Part shown: positions 1-5,776 of the stretch, piece by piece | How the letters are laid out: each line of letters begins with the position of its first letter | Numbering within the stretch: position 1 is the first letter of the stretch | Origin: an uncultured Collinsella sp. | GTDB taxonomy: Bacteria > Actinomycetota > Coriobacteriia > Coriobacteriales > Coriobacteriaceae | Reading direction: 5' to 3' | DNA: 6,949 nt | Assembly (NCBI GenBank): GCA_902495155.1 | Contig: CABUWD010000107.1 | Span: 1-6,949, forward strand | Program-made: the position numbers and the translations under genes | Notes under the pieces: model-generated | Seen by the model: the letters and a program-made list of their open reading frames with translations, nothing else | Told to the model about the DNA's origin: nothing | The model's database searches: none

Positions 1-654
1 GAGGTCGTCGCGCACGATGACCACGGTCACGCCCGCGGCGCCGGCGTTTTTCTGCGCGCCGGCGTAGATGAGTCCGTAGCGTTCGACGTCGAGCGGCTGC
101 GACAAAAAGCAGCTCGAGACATCGGCGACCAGCGGCACGTCGCCGCAATCGGGCAGCTCGTGGAACATGGTGCCAAAGATGGTGTTGTTCTGGCAGATGT
201 AGACGTAGTCGAGCCCGTCGCCCGCGGCCTCGGCGGCAATGCGCGCGTTGATGTCGGCCATGTCGGGGATGCGGTCGAAGTTGGTGTCCTCGGAGCTCGC
301 GAGCAGCACGGCCTCGCCGTACTTGGCGGCCTCTTTGTACGCCTTGTTGGCAAAGTTGCCGGTCACGATGTAGCCGGCGCGGCCGCGGCGCATGAGGCTC
401 ATGGGGATGCCCGCAAACTGCAGCGTGGCGCCGCCCTGCAAAAACAGGACGCGGTAGTTGTTGGGGATGCTCAGCAGGCGGCGCAGAGTTGCCTCAGCGT
501 CATCGATGATCTGCTGGTACATGCTAGATCGATGACTCATCTCGAGCACGGACATGCCGCAACCGCGGTAGTCCATCATCTCGTCGGCGATCTCGGCGAG
601 CACGCTTGTGGGCAGCGCTGCCGGGCCAGCTGAGAAGTTGTGCACACGTGCCAT
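1..654 (-). CDS. serC: Phosphoserine aminotransferase, 3' end outside window
   Basis: Reading the minus strand from the ATG at 654 gives 218 uninterrupted codons to the window edge. The protein begins MARVHNFSAGPAALP, the SerC N-terminal signature, followed by GMSVLEMSHRS and by FLQGGATLQFAGIPMSL, which in the family binds the PLP phosphate. The stretch YAGAQKNAGAAG contains the lysine (K202) expected to form the Schiff base with PLP. SerC converts 3-phosphohydroxypyruvate plus glutamate to phosphoserine and 2-oxoglutarate in cytosolic serine biosynthesis, and some members also act in pyridoxal phosphate synthesis. Family members are about 360 residues, so roughly 140 C-terminal residues lie outside. 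A GAGGGGG Shine-Dalgarno stands about 9 nt before the ATG. The 142 bp between it and the end of the upstream helicase reading frame hold no clear terminator; a weak extended -10 (TGCTAAAGT) lies there, so serC may have its own promoter or receive readthrough. Function call is firm. Confidence 0.93.
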   Translation of the reverse strand, partial: MARVHNFSAGPAALPTSVLAEIADEMMDYRGCGMSVLEMSHRSSMYQQIIDDAEATLRRLLSIPNNYRVLFLQGGATLQFAGIPMSLMRRGRAGYIVTGNFANKAYKEAAKYGEAVLLASSEDTNFDRIPDMADINARIAAEAAGDGLDYVYICQNNTIFGTMFHELPDCGDVPLVADVSSCFLSQPLDVERYGLIYAGAQKNAGAAGVTVVIVRDDL

Positions 655-796
655 CTTCTAGTTCCCCCTCGTAGTCGTTTGAACGTTCGGGATACTTTAG
701 CACAGTGGAGCGCCAAGCGCGACCGCATCACGGTAAAACTCGAGTGCGTCGCTATGATTTACAGGATGGTTACATGGGGGAGGGCGGTCGCTAGGT

Positions 797-910
797 CTAT
801 ACCACCGGGATATACCGTGACAGGTACTCTTTGAGTGCGGGGTCGCACACATAGAGATACGTTCCTAGCATGCCGCGCGTCATGAGGACGTAGTAGGCGT
901 TGACGATAAT
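797..910 (-). pseudogene. Displaced C-terminus of the DUF2075 helicase, after an in-frame TAG
   Basis: Continuing in the same frame past the TAG at 911-913 gives 37 sense codons before a second TAG at 797-799. They include NAYYVLMTRGMLGTYLY followed by VCDPALKEYL. This is the conserved C-terminal block of DUF2075 / Schlafen-group-3 helicases: motif VI with its arginine (TRG), then the closing strand. No frameshift is needed to join it to the upstream frame, and no other lesion is visible. The segment is therefore either the dead tail of a recently broken gene, the product of stop-codon readthrough (580 residues in total), or the result of a sequencing error at one base. Confidence 0.85.
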
Positions 911-2539
911 CTATTGCAGATCATCGTCGCTTGCTTTTTTCTTCGCGACGGCATCTTTGAAGTTCGCCTTGTTAACGTAGACTGAATCTTTGTCCGAATC
1001 GTAGTAAATGTCGGGACCCAGAATTACGAATCCGTAGTTGAGATCGTAGCCTTGTACCGTATGAATGCATCCGACTTCGTTGACGGCGTTGGCGGAGTTA
1101 ACCCAATCCTTCTGGGTTGAGTTCCAACGTTTGGGAATGCCCTCGATGACGATATCGAACACATCTTTATTGCTCTTGCTTTCCCATTTCCAAGCAAAAC
1201 CGGCTGTCATACGGGACAGCCCAACTTCTTTTTCTTTGGTCTGCTGTAGGGAGCAGAAATCTTCAAAGCGGTCGACTATGCCAAACTGGTACCTGGGGAT
1301 ATCACTGTCAGGATCGCCGGCTTGCGAGTCGTAAGGCTGAGAGGCAAAGAGCTCATCAAACTTCATGCCGGCATGCATGTACGCTTTGTTGTCAAGCAGG
1401 TCGTAGACAAAATCGAGGTACTCATCGCCGCCACGCACACGCATTTGGGTGCTCAAGTTGAATTCTTCGGTCTCGATTCCAGCTTCTTCGAGTTGGTTGA
1501 GTCGCTGCTCAAGGCCATCTCGGTTGAGTCCCGATGCGCGGACTTGCTGTTTGGGGTCATAGAACAGATATGCCTTGTCGCAGCATTTGAATATCCAGTC
1601 AACTTGGTTGCTCGTATGTGGAAGGCCGAGGCGATCGCAGGTGTTATAGAAGGCCTTGATGCCGGAGCCCATGCTTAGATAATTACCCAGTCGATGTGCT
1701 TCGTCGACAAGTAGGATGTCATAACGATCATTTTTGGTTACGTCACTGGGGCTCAAGATATCGCCAGGCTTTAACCCTGGTAGGAAGTGCGTGAGTTTCC
1801 TGAGGGTCTTCTTCAGGGAATCCATGGGGGTGACAAAACCGACTCGCAGGCCGGAAAGGTTGGGCTCATTTTTGATTTTGAACATGAGACTGATGGCGAG
1901 GATTGTTTTGCCTGTTCCCGGCGCGCCGTTCACGACGGTTATACGTTCTCTTTTTGAGCCGCCGTGTTTTGCGTCTTCATGCTCCTGTTCGAGACGTTTA
2001 TAAATCGTCTCGATCGTTTCGTATTGGTCGGGCGTAAGCGTCTTGAAAGGCGAGAACTTGAACAGATCGGAGTTCTCAAGCTCTTCAATCGGATGAATCG
2101 CGTAGTTTTCTTCGCGAAGCTTTGTCCAGAGGTTTCGGAACTTCTGGCGATACTGAGGCCGCTCAAAATAATCGAATTGGGCATAGCCGTTGTTGGCATT
2201 GGTGACCTGGTATTTTTCGTCGGCACAGAACAGCTCAATAAGTCGATTCTCGAACTCGAACGTTGCGGATTGGTTGAAGGTGGGATTGTCGATTAGAAGG
2301 GTCCGGTCGAAGTCCTTGTCCACGTTTGCAGCGTGTTGTTTCATACGGCGCTGGTAGTTGGTTGTTTGGCCGATGTATGCCGTCGTGTTTCTGCTGTTGG
2401 TAAGAATGTAAAGGACGGGCCAACTCTCGTCATGATGGGCTCCAGGCTTTGGCGTGCCAAAGTCCTGAAGCGATTCGCTTGTCTCGAAGGGCTGGGGCAG
2501 GGGAAGCGTGTATTGCCGAAGGGCGAACTCGTTACTCAT
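911..2539 (-). CDS. GIY-YIG nuclease / DUF2075 (Schlafen-group-3) helicase fusion, cut by an amber codon
   Basis: The 542-residue product has a GIY-YIG nuclease domain near residues 40-100: LYI at 43-45, YIG at 55-57, R64/R65 with H69, and the likely catalytic Glu in FEFEN near 95-97. A linker is followed by a superfamily 1-type helicase/ATPase of the DUF2075 family: Walker A GAPGTGKT (205-212), Walker B DILLVDEAH (274-282), DPKQQ (328-332), STQMR (363-367), FAWKW (448-452) and HTVQGYDLNYGFVILG (493-508). Motif VI is absent because a TAG ends the frame; it lies just downstream in the same frame. The start ATG overlaps the mazG-like stop by 8 bp (ATGAGTAA), with AAAGG about 9 nt upstream, so the two are translationally coupled. 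Sampled GC is 45-50%, well below the antiporter gene, which hints at acquisition. The family is linked to nucleic-acid processing and probably to defence; the substrate is unknown. As annotated it is likely catalytically impaired. Confidence 0.85.
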   Translation of the reverse strand: MSNEFALRQYTLPLPQPFETSESLQDFGTPKPGAHHDESWPVLYILTNSRNTTAYIGQTTNYQRRMKQHAANVDKDFDRTLLIDNPTFNQSATFEFENRLIELFCADEKYQVTNANNGYAQFDYFERPQYRQKFRNLWTKLREENYAIHPIEELENSDLFKFSPFKTLTPDQYETIETIYKRLEQEHEDAKHGGSKRERITVVNGAPGTGKTILAISLMFKIKNEPNLSGLRVGFVTPMDSLKKTLRKLTHFLPGLKPGDILSPSDVTKNDRYDILLVDEAHRLGNYLSMGSGIKAFYNTCDRLGLPHTSNQVDWIFKCCDKAYLFYDPKQQVRASGLNRDGLEQRLNQLEEAGIETEEFNLSTQMRVRGGDEYLDFVYDLLDNKAYMHAGMKFDELFASQPYDSQAGDPDSDIPRYQFGIVDRFEDFCSLQQTKEKEVGLSRMTAGFAWKWESKSNKDVFDIVIEGIPKRWNSTQKDWVNSANAVNEVGCIHTVQGYDLNYGFVILGPDIYYDSDKDSVYVNKANFKDAVAKKKASDDDLQ

Positions 2540-2888
2540 GGTGGTCCGCCTTTCTGTATTCGCTGGAGCTGGTGTCGACGGGATAGCGCTCGCCGTTGCG
2601 TTTGAGTTTGGACGAGAGCGCCTTTGGGAGGTCGATTCCGTTTAAATCGGCGAAACGCAGGAGAAAGAGGAGCGTGTCAGCGACTTCGTCTTCGATGGCT
2701 TGGCGCTGATCGGCGTTATCGAACATTTCTGCAATGCGCTCGTCGCTCATAAAACGAAAGAGCTGAAGGAGCTCGGAGGACTCAGTTGCCATGCCGATGG
2801 CAAGCTCTTTTGGCGTGTGATATTTGCGCCAGTCGCGTGCATCACAAAAGTCCCTGACTTGTTCCGTCATGGCATCGAGCTTATCCAT
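2532..2888 (-). CDS. MazG-like nucleotide pyrophosphohydrolase
   Basis: This 118-residue all-alpha protein has the MazG/dCTPase-type metal-binding motifs: EXXE at residues 36-39 (ESSE) and EXXD at 68-71 (EVAD), followed by KLKRNGERYPV, a usual C-terminal block. It matches the short single-domain family (about 100-120 residues), whose members hydrolyse (d)NTPs to monophosphates and pyrophosphate with Mg2+. The true nucleotide is not readable. I place the start at the ATG at 2888 and not at the TTG nine bases upstream: the AGGGAGG Shine-Dalgarno directly abuts the TTG but lies 9 nt from the ATG. The gene is first in an operon with the GIY-YIG/helicase gene, with an 8-bp overlap. A weak -10 (CATAAT on the minus strand, 2925-2920) would give a leader of about 25 nt. 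The pairing suggests nucleotide-pool control alongside nucleic-acid cleavage, which is an inference. Confidence 0.88.
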   Translation of the reverse strand: MDKLDAMTEQVRDFCDARDWRKYHTPKELAIGMATESSELLQLFRFMSDERIAEMFDNADQRQAIEDEVADTLLFLLRFADLNGIDLPKALSSKLKRNGERYPVDTSSSEYRKADHHE

Positions 2889-2897
2889 CGTCCGCAA

Positions 2898-2904
2898 CCT
2901 CCCT
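2898..2904 (-). promoter_or_regulatory. Shine-Dalgarno that fixes the mazG-like start
   Basis: The minus strand reads AGGGAGG here, a near-perfect anti-16S match. It is 9 nt before the ATG at 2888 and directly adjacent (0 nt) to the in-frame TTG at 2897. Only the ATG has usable spacing. Confidence 0.75.
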
Positions 2905-3003
2905 GATGTTCATTGTTTTATTATGGCCGTATCTGGGATTTATTGCACATCATTTGGGGCGTGCGGTTTGTTCGGTCGCGATTGGCCGGCAGGAAGTTTC
3001 ACC

Positions 3004-3195
3004 ATGAAGATCGATGCCGATGTTGACCAGCTGCGCGAGAGCCTGCTCGACCGCGCGGGGAGTGCGGCAGGCGCGGGCTTTCCGGCCGCCATGCTCGACG
3101 TGATGGATATCGAGGACGAGTCGCCCCAGGAGCTCCTATCCCGAGCCGAACGCGAAGGCCTCGACCTCCGCGACTTTGCCGCCGACGATGACTAG
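3004..3195 (+). CDS. Small, strongly acidic protein of unknown function (63 aa)
   Basis: The frame runs from an ATG at 3004 to a TAG at 3193-3195. An AGGA Shine-Dalgarno stands 9 nt upstream (GGCAGGAAGTTTCACC before ATG), which favours this start over the longer open frame reaching back to 2824, which runs into the mazG-like gene. The protein has 12 Asp and 6 Glu against 1 Lys and 5 Arg, net charge about -12, and ends in DFAADDD. It has no Cys, no membrane segment and no signal peptide. Two likely amphipathic helices (DVDQLRESLLDRA and PQELLSRAEREGLDL) flank a Gly/Ala-rich stretch. I do not recognise a family. Third codon positions are GC-rich, like the core genes. It is transcribed divergently from the mazG-like operon, and its stop codon touches the first copy of an intergenic repeat. 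It is probably a real lineage-specific gene, perhaps a partner of a basic protein or nucleic-acid-binding factor; that last point is speculation. Confidence 0.6.
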   Translation: MKIDADVDQLRESLLDRAGSAAGAGFPAAMLDVMDIEDESPQELLSRAEREGLDLRDFAADDD

Positions 3196-3217
3196 GGTAG
3201 CTAATTTGGGACGGGGC
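3195..3217 (+). repeat. GTAG...GGGACGGGG intergenic repeat, copy 1
   Basis: This copy carries GTAGCTAATTTGGGACGGGG. The 23 bases are identical to 6627-6649. It begins on the last base of the preceding stop codon. The GTAG tetranucleotide at its 5' end and the GGGACGGGG core resemble REP sequences mobilised by REP-associated tyrosine transposases (RAYT). That assignment is by resemblance only; no such transposase is in the window. Confidence 0.75.
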
Positions 3218-3308
3218 GTCTGCACCCGCAGCTGCGCGAAAATGCACGATAAGCCGTCGCAATGGAGTCTACTGACCTCGCGACTGTTCTATTTTGACTG
3301 CACGCTGG

Positions 3309-3431
3309 CTAAGTGAGTAGGCTTTATTGGAAATCCTGAGCACCCGACTAATTTGCTTCAACAAACCCGCAGGTCACAGACTTGTGTTTTGGAGACGTGG
3401 TCGGCGATTCGACAAAAGTCTACTCACTTAG
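3309..3431. repeat. Inverted repeat with 17-bp arms, 89-bp loop
   Basis: The left arm CTAAGTGAGTAGGCTTT (3309-3325) pairs with AAAGTCTACTCACTTAG (3415-3431), with a single non-Watson-Crick position (G3321/T3419, a G-U pair in RNA). Inside, CCGAC (3344-3348) can pair with GTCGG (3400-3404), so an RNA copy could fold further. A related sequence, AGTCTACTGAC, occurs just outside near 3266. There is no oligo-T tract at either end, so it is not a simple terminator. It may be a small palindromic mobile element, a structured RNA or a paired protein-binding site. Confidence 0.7.
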
Positions 3432-3489
3432 TTTTGAGAGACGCTAATTGTCCGCAACGAGACCCCAGCCGGGGCGATTGATGCTCAAA

Positions 3490-3509
3490 TGTAGCCAATT
3501 CGGGACGGC
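3490..3509 (+). repeat. GTAG...GGGACGG intergenic repeat, degenerate copy
   Basis: TGTAGCCAATTCGGGACGGC keeps the GTAG, the AATT and the GGGACGG core of copies 1 and 3, with two substitutions in between (GCC for GCT, TCG for TTG). The sequence just downstream folds as a GCCCCT/AGGGGC hairpin (3515-3529). Confidence 0.55.
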
Positions 3510-3559
3510 TACCCCGCCCCTCTTAGGGGCAAGGCAGGGGCTGCGGTGACTTTACGCAC

Positions 3560-3586
3560 AAAAAATGCCGGGTGTAAGATCCCGGC
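3560..3586 (-). terminator. Rho-independent terminator, minus strand
   Basis: On the minus strand, GCCGGG (3586-3581), an 8-nt loop, CCCGGC (3572-3567), then A and six Ts (3565-3560). It is correctly oriented to end minus-strand transcripts coming from the antiporter gene, about 340 bp downstream of that stop codon. Confidence 0.8.
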
Positions 3587-3767
3587 TCTTGGAGGCCCCT
3601 CTTTTAGAGGGTACCGATTTCTTTATAGCATGAGATCGGACGGCTTTCAAATGGCGCCATGTGGATGGGATGGGATGGCGCGCCTGATAAAGCCCTCAAT
3701 GAATGGCATCTAACTAGCGTTCGTGATATAAAGAAATCGGTCATCTCAAAAGAGAGGGCTTCCAAGT

Positions 3768-3794
3768 GCCGGGGACGTTTTCCCCGGCTTTTTT
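3768..3794 (+). terminator. Rho-independent terminator, plus strand
   Basis: GCCGGGGA (3768-3775), loop CGTTT, TCCCCGGC (3781-3788), then six Ts (3789-3794). The stem is 8 bp and perfect. It can end plus-strand transcripts from the small acidic gene and would protect the convergent antiporter gene from antisense reading. Confidence 0.88.
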
Positions 3795-3836
3795 CATTTC
3801 GGTGTCAATTCAAATGTTTTTCAACCCATCCCCTCA

Positions 3837-3909
3837 ATAACTTGCGGTGAAATAGGGACTGAAATGGCTGTTCAGAAGCCTATTCAATCCCTATTTCACC
3901 GCAACTTAT
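3837..3909. repeat. Long hairpin after the antiporter gene
   Basis: TTGCGGTGAAATAGGGA (3842-3858) and TCCCTATTTCACCGCAA (3888-3904) pair perfectly over 17 bp. After one C-C mismatch, ATAA/TTAT adds four more pairs. Further out, CCATCCCC (left) and GGGGATGG (right, just before the antiporter stop) can also pair, giving a near-100-bp fold. The loop can form CTGAA/TTCAG (3859-3863/3871-3875). No T tract follows on either strand, so it is not a canonical terminator. It may protect the antiporter mRNA 3' end, or be one copy of a dispersed palindromic repeat. Confidence 0.85.
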
Positions 3910-3921
3910 GGGTGGGGATGG

Positions 3922-5523
3922 CTACGATGCCAGTGTGGCGATGACGGCTTCGTCGCCGGCGTATATTAGGGTGTTGCCGTCGGGGATGATCGTTTGGCCG
4001 TCGCGCTTGAGCATCACCACGATAAAGGGGTGCTTGCCCTGCGGCACATCGCGAAGACGCTGGCCGGCCAGGCGACCGTGGGGGGTCACGGTGACCTCGC
4101 GCAGCGTAACCTCGGCACGCTCTTCAAACGTTGGCGCGGCCATCACCAGCAGGTCACCTTCCTCGATGACGGTATCGCCGTTGGGCAGCACCGGGTGCGC
4201 ACCGTCGCGCAGCACCAAGACCACCAGCATGTCCGTCGCGCTGCCAATGTCCGCGAGCGAGCGTCCGGCAAACGGATGTCCAGCGCCCACCTTGAGCTTT
4301 ACAAACGACATGCCGTCCTCGTCGCGGTAGTCGTTAAAGGTGCGGCGCACGTCGCCGGTCGCATCGATCATATCGAGCTTCTTCGCCACCGCCGGCAGCA
4401 GCGAGCCCTGCACCACAATGCTCGACACGGCAATCACAAACACCAGGTCAAATAGGTTGTGTCCGCCGGGAACGCCGGCCACCACGGCAAAGAGACTAAA
4501 GACGACCGAAGCTGCTCCGCGCAGACCCGCCCAGCTTACGAGTGCAACCTGGCGAGGGTTCGTCCTAAACGGCGCCAGCAGCATGCCTACGGCGATGGGG
4601 CGGCTCGCAAAGAGCATAAACGCCATGAGTGCCAGGCCCGGTAGCAGCATTTGCGGCAGGCGTGCGGGTGTAACGAGCAGGCCCAGCAAAAAGAAGATGG
4701 TCATCTCTGCCATCTCGGTGAGGGTGTCAAAGAAGTGCGCCATCTCGACTTTGCCGGTGATGTCGCTGGCACCCAGCACAATGCCGGCCAGGTATACAGC
4801 CAAAAAGCCGTTGCCGCCCAGGTAGCTCGGCAGCGCGTAGGCGACGATGGCCACGGCGAACAAAAAGATGGTCTGCGCGTCCTTGGCCGTTGCGTGCGCG
4901 CGTTCAATCAGGCGGCCCGCCGCCCAGCCGATGGCAAGGCCCAGGCCCACGCCCAGGATAATCTGCTTGGCCAGCAGTGCGGGAATGTTGATGTCGCCGC
5001 CGGCCGCGAGTGTAGCGAGCACAGCGGTGAGCATGTAGGCGACGGGGTCGTTGGAGCCCGATTCGACCTCGAGCAGCGAGTCGGTGCCGCCCCTCAGCGA
5101 AAGGCTGTGCTCGCGCAGAACGCTAAAGACGCTGGCCGCGTCGGTGGACGCCACGACCGATCCCAGCAGCAGGCCGCCGATCCAGTCGAAACCCAGCACA
5201 AAGTGGGCGAATACGCCGGTGATGCCGGCAGTGATGACGACGCCGAGCGTGCTCAGCAGCACTGCAGGTATGGCGACGGGCTTGGCGCGGGCGATGTTGG
5301 TGTTAAAGCCGCCGTAGAACATGATGAACAGCAGCGCCGTGCTGCAGACGGTTTCGGTGAGTGCGTAGTCGCTAAAGTCGATATGCGTCGGGCCGTTGAC
5401 GCCCAACAGCATGCCGAGCGCGATAAAGATGAGCAAGGTGGGGAAGGGGAGTTTTTTGCCGACGGGTTTGATGGTCAGGCACAAAATGATGACGAGGCCG
5501 ATAAAGAGAAGGATCTGGTTCAT
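3922..5523 (-). CDS. CPA1-type cation/proton antiporter with two TrkA-C domains (NhaP2/CvrA-like)
   Basis: The 533-residue protein starts MNQILLFIGLVIILCL and has about a dozen hydrophobic segments up to residue 385, the Na+/H+ exchanger fold. Family markers are ASTDAASV (125-132), ESGSNDP (154-160) with the N158-D159 pair typical of electroneutral CPA1 exchangers, and WAGLRGAASV (331-340). Two cytosolic RCK_C/TrkA-C domains follow, about 405-463 (VKLKVGAGHPFAG, then EEGDLLVMAA) and about 472-531 (DGNTLIYAGDEAVIA). This layout matches the potassium/proton antiporters NhaP2/CvrA (E. coli homologue about 578 residues), which export K+ in exchange for protons. K+ rather than Na+ is inferred from the domain layout. 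Ligand-gating by the C-terminal domains is likely; the ligand cannot be read. GGAG lies 12 nt before the ATG, a rather long spacing, but the N-terminus fits the family. It is transcribed divergently from the phosphoesterase gene and ends in the hairpin region 3837-3909. Confidence 0.92.
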   Translation of the reverse strand: MNQILLFIGLVIILCLTIKPVGKKLPFPTLLIFIALGMLLGVNGPTHIDFSDYALTETVCSTALLFIMFYGGFNTNIARAKPVAIPAVLLSTLGVVITAGITGVFAHFVLGFDWIGGLLLGSVVASTDAASVFSVLREHSLSLRGGTDSLLEVESGSNDPVAYMLTAVLATLAAGGDINIPALLAKQIILGVGLGLAIGWAAGRLIERAHATAKDAQTIFLFAVAIVAYALPSYLGGNGFLAVYLAGIVLGASDITGKVEMAHFFDTLTEMAEMTIFFLLGLLVTPARLPQMLLPGLALMAFMLFASRPIAVGMLLAPFRTNPRQVALVSWAGLRGAASVVFSLFAVVAGVPGGHNLFDLVFVIAVSSIVVQGSLLPAVAKKLDMIDATGDVRRTFNDYRDEDGMSFVKLKVGAGHPFAGRSLADIGSATDMLVVLVLRDGAHPVLPNGDTVIEEGDLLVMAAPTFEERAEVTLREVTVTPHGRLAGQRLRDVPQGKHPFIVVMLKRDGQTIIPDGNTLIYAGDEAVIATLAS

Positions 5524-5672
5524 GGATGGTGTCCGCTCCTGGGTGGTTGGCGTGGCACGGTCAGTTGTCTGCGGTTATTTGTACCCAAAGATGGTGGGTT
5601 TATGGGGTTGGATTGCGGGCATGCGCGATACCGTCATAGACGGCTGCCGTCTTTGCCTCTGCACGGAAACCC

Positions 5673-5701
5673 TTTCCAGCTTTATTGCAACGGAGTACAA
5701 T
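5673..5701 (+). promoter_or_regulatory. Sigma-70-type promoter for the phosphoesterase gene
   Basis: TTTCCA (5673-5678; 4 of 6 to TTGACA), a 17-bp spacer and TACAAT (5696-5701; 5 of 6 to TATAAT). Transcription would start near 5708 and give a leader of about 70 nt. It lies in the 253-bp divergent region shared with the antiporter gene, for which I found no promoter of similar quality on the other strand. Confidence 0.55.
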
Positions 5702-5733
5702 GGGTAACGTTTAAGTTCAACTTGAAGTTTTAG

Positions 5734-5758
5734 TTGCGGCACCGGGCTTCGGCCGCAA
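5734..5758 (+). promoter_or_regulatory. Leader stem-loop upstream of the phosphoesterase
   Basis: TTGCGGC (5734-5740) pairs with GCCGCAA (5752-5758) around an 11-nt loop. It ends a few bases before the AAGGAG ribosome binding site, near enough to influence initiation. Just upstream, AAGTTCAACTTGAAGTT (about 5713-5729) is a near-palindrome at the expected transcription start, a possible operator. No known riboswitch class is recognisable. Confidence 0.4.
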
Positions 5759-5776
5759 TGCAAGGAGAGGCGTACC

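Larger units (their letters stand above)
3560..3794. repeat. Mirror-image element: two homologous inverted arms, each ending in an outward terminator
   Basis: ACCGATTTCTTTATA (3613-3627) is the exact reverse complement of 3727-3741. The similarity extends outward on both sides for about 50 more bases with small gaps. Read outward, each arm holds TATAAAGAAATCGGT, a short hairpin with an A-rich loop, a (T/C)TCCAAG spacer, a GCCGGG...CCCGGC hairpin and six Ts. The short hairpins differ between arms but both pair (TCTC/GAGA at 3744-3755; CCCTCT/AGAGGG at 3597-3611), as do the terminator stems (8 versus 6 bp). That compensated variation points to structure kept at the RNA level. The roughly 100-bp centre holds a perfect palindrome ATGGCGCCAT (3651-3660) and three tandem GATGG units (3664-3678). 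Confidence 0.75.
3196..3921. other. 726-bp gene-free, structure-rich spacer between convergent genes
   Basis: No convincing gene is present. The spacer separates the plus-strand small gene (ending 3195) from the minus-strand antiporter gene (ending 3922). It contains, in order: repeat copy 1, an inverted repeat at 3309-3431, a short CCCCAGCCGGGG hairpin near 3463-3474, a degenerate repeat copy at 3490-3509, a GCCCCT/AGGGGC hairpin at 3515-3529, the mirror element 3560-3794 with two terminators, and the long hairpin 3837-3909. An open frame at 3659-3850 (+) runs through the loop and the terminator, and is rejected as coding. Confidence 0.8.

Noticed and set aside
679..690. GAACGTTC before serC as a LexA (SOS) box
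   Set aside because: Actinobacterial and Gram-positive SOS boxes need a gap of four bases between CGAAC and GTTCG; here the halves touch.
911..913. Pyrrolysine or other dedicated recoding of the TAG
   Set aside because: No recoding signal or Pyl machinery is visible here, and the site lies just before motif VI, not in an active site of a known Pyl protein. Plain nonsense mutation or general readthrough is simpler.
2889..2897. TTG start for the mazG-like gene, adding three residues
   Set aside because: The Shine-Dalgarno directly abuts the TTG; the ATG at 2888 has 9-nt spacing and fits the family N-terminus.
3606..3620. AGAGGGTACCGA as the T-box of a tRNA-sensing riboswitch
   Set aside because: It lacks the GG and the GCGG of the T-box consensus, has no specifier stem upstream, and no gene follows in that direction.
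3659..3850. 63-codon plus-strand frame in the spacer
   Set aside because: It runs through the centre, right arm and terminator of the mirror element, has no ribosome binding site, and yields a composition unlike a folded protein.
3309..3909. The inverted repeats as a CRISPR array
   Set aside because: The units are inverted, not direct, differ from each other, and have no regular spacers or cas genes nearby.
4651..5733. 360-codon open frame on the plus strand opposite the antiporter gene
   Set aside because: Its protein is a low-complexity mix of Gln, Ala, Gly, Asp and His with no fold-like pattern. The opposite strand encodes a complete antiporter with all family motifs. It is the usual antisense shadow in high-GC DNA.
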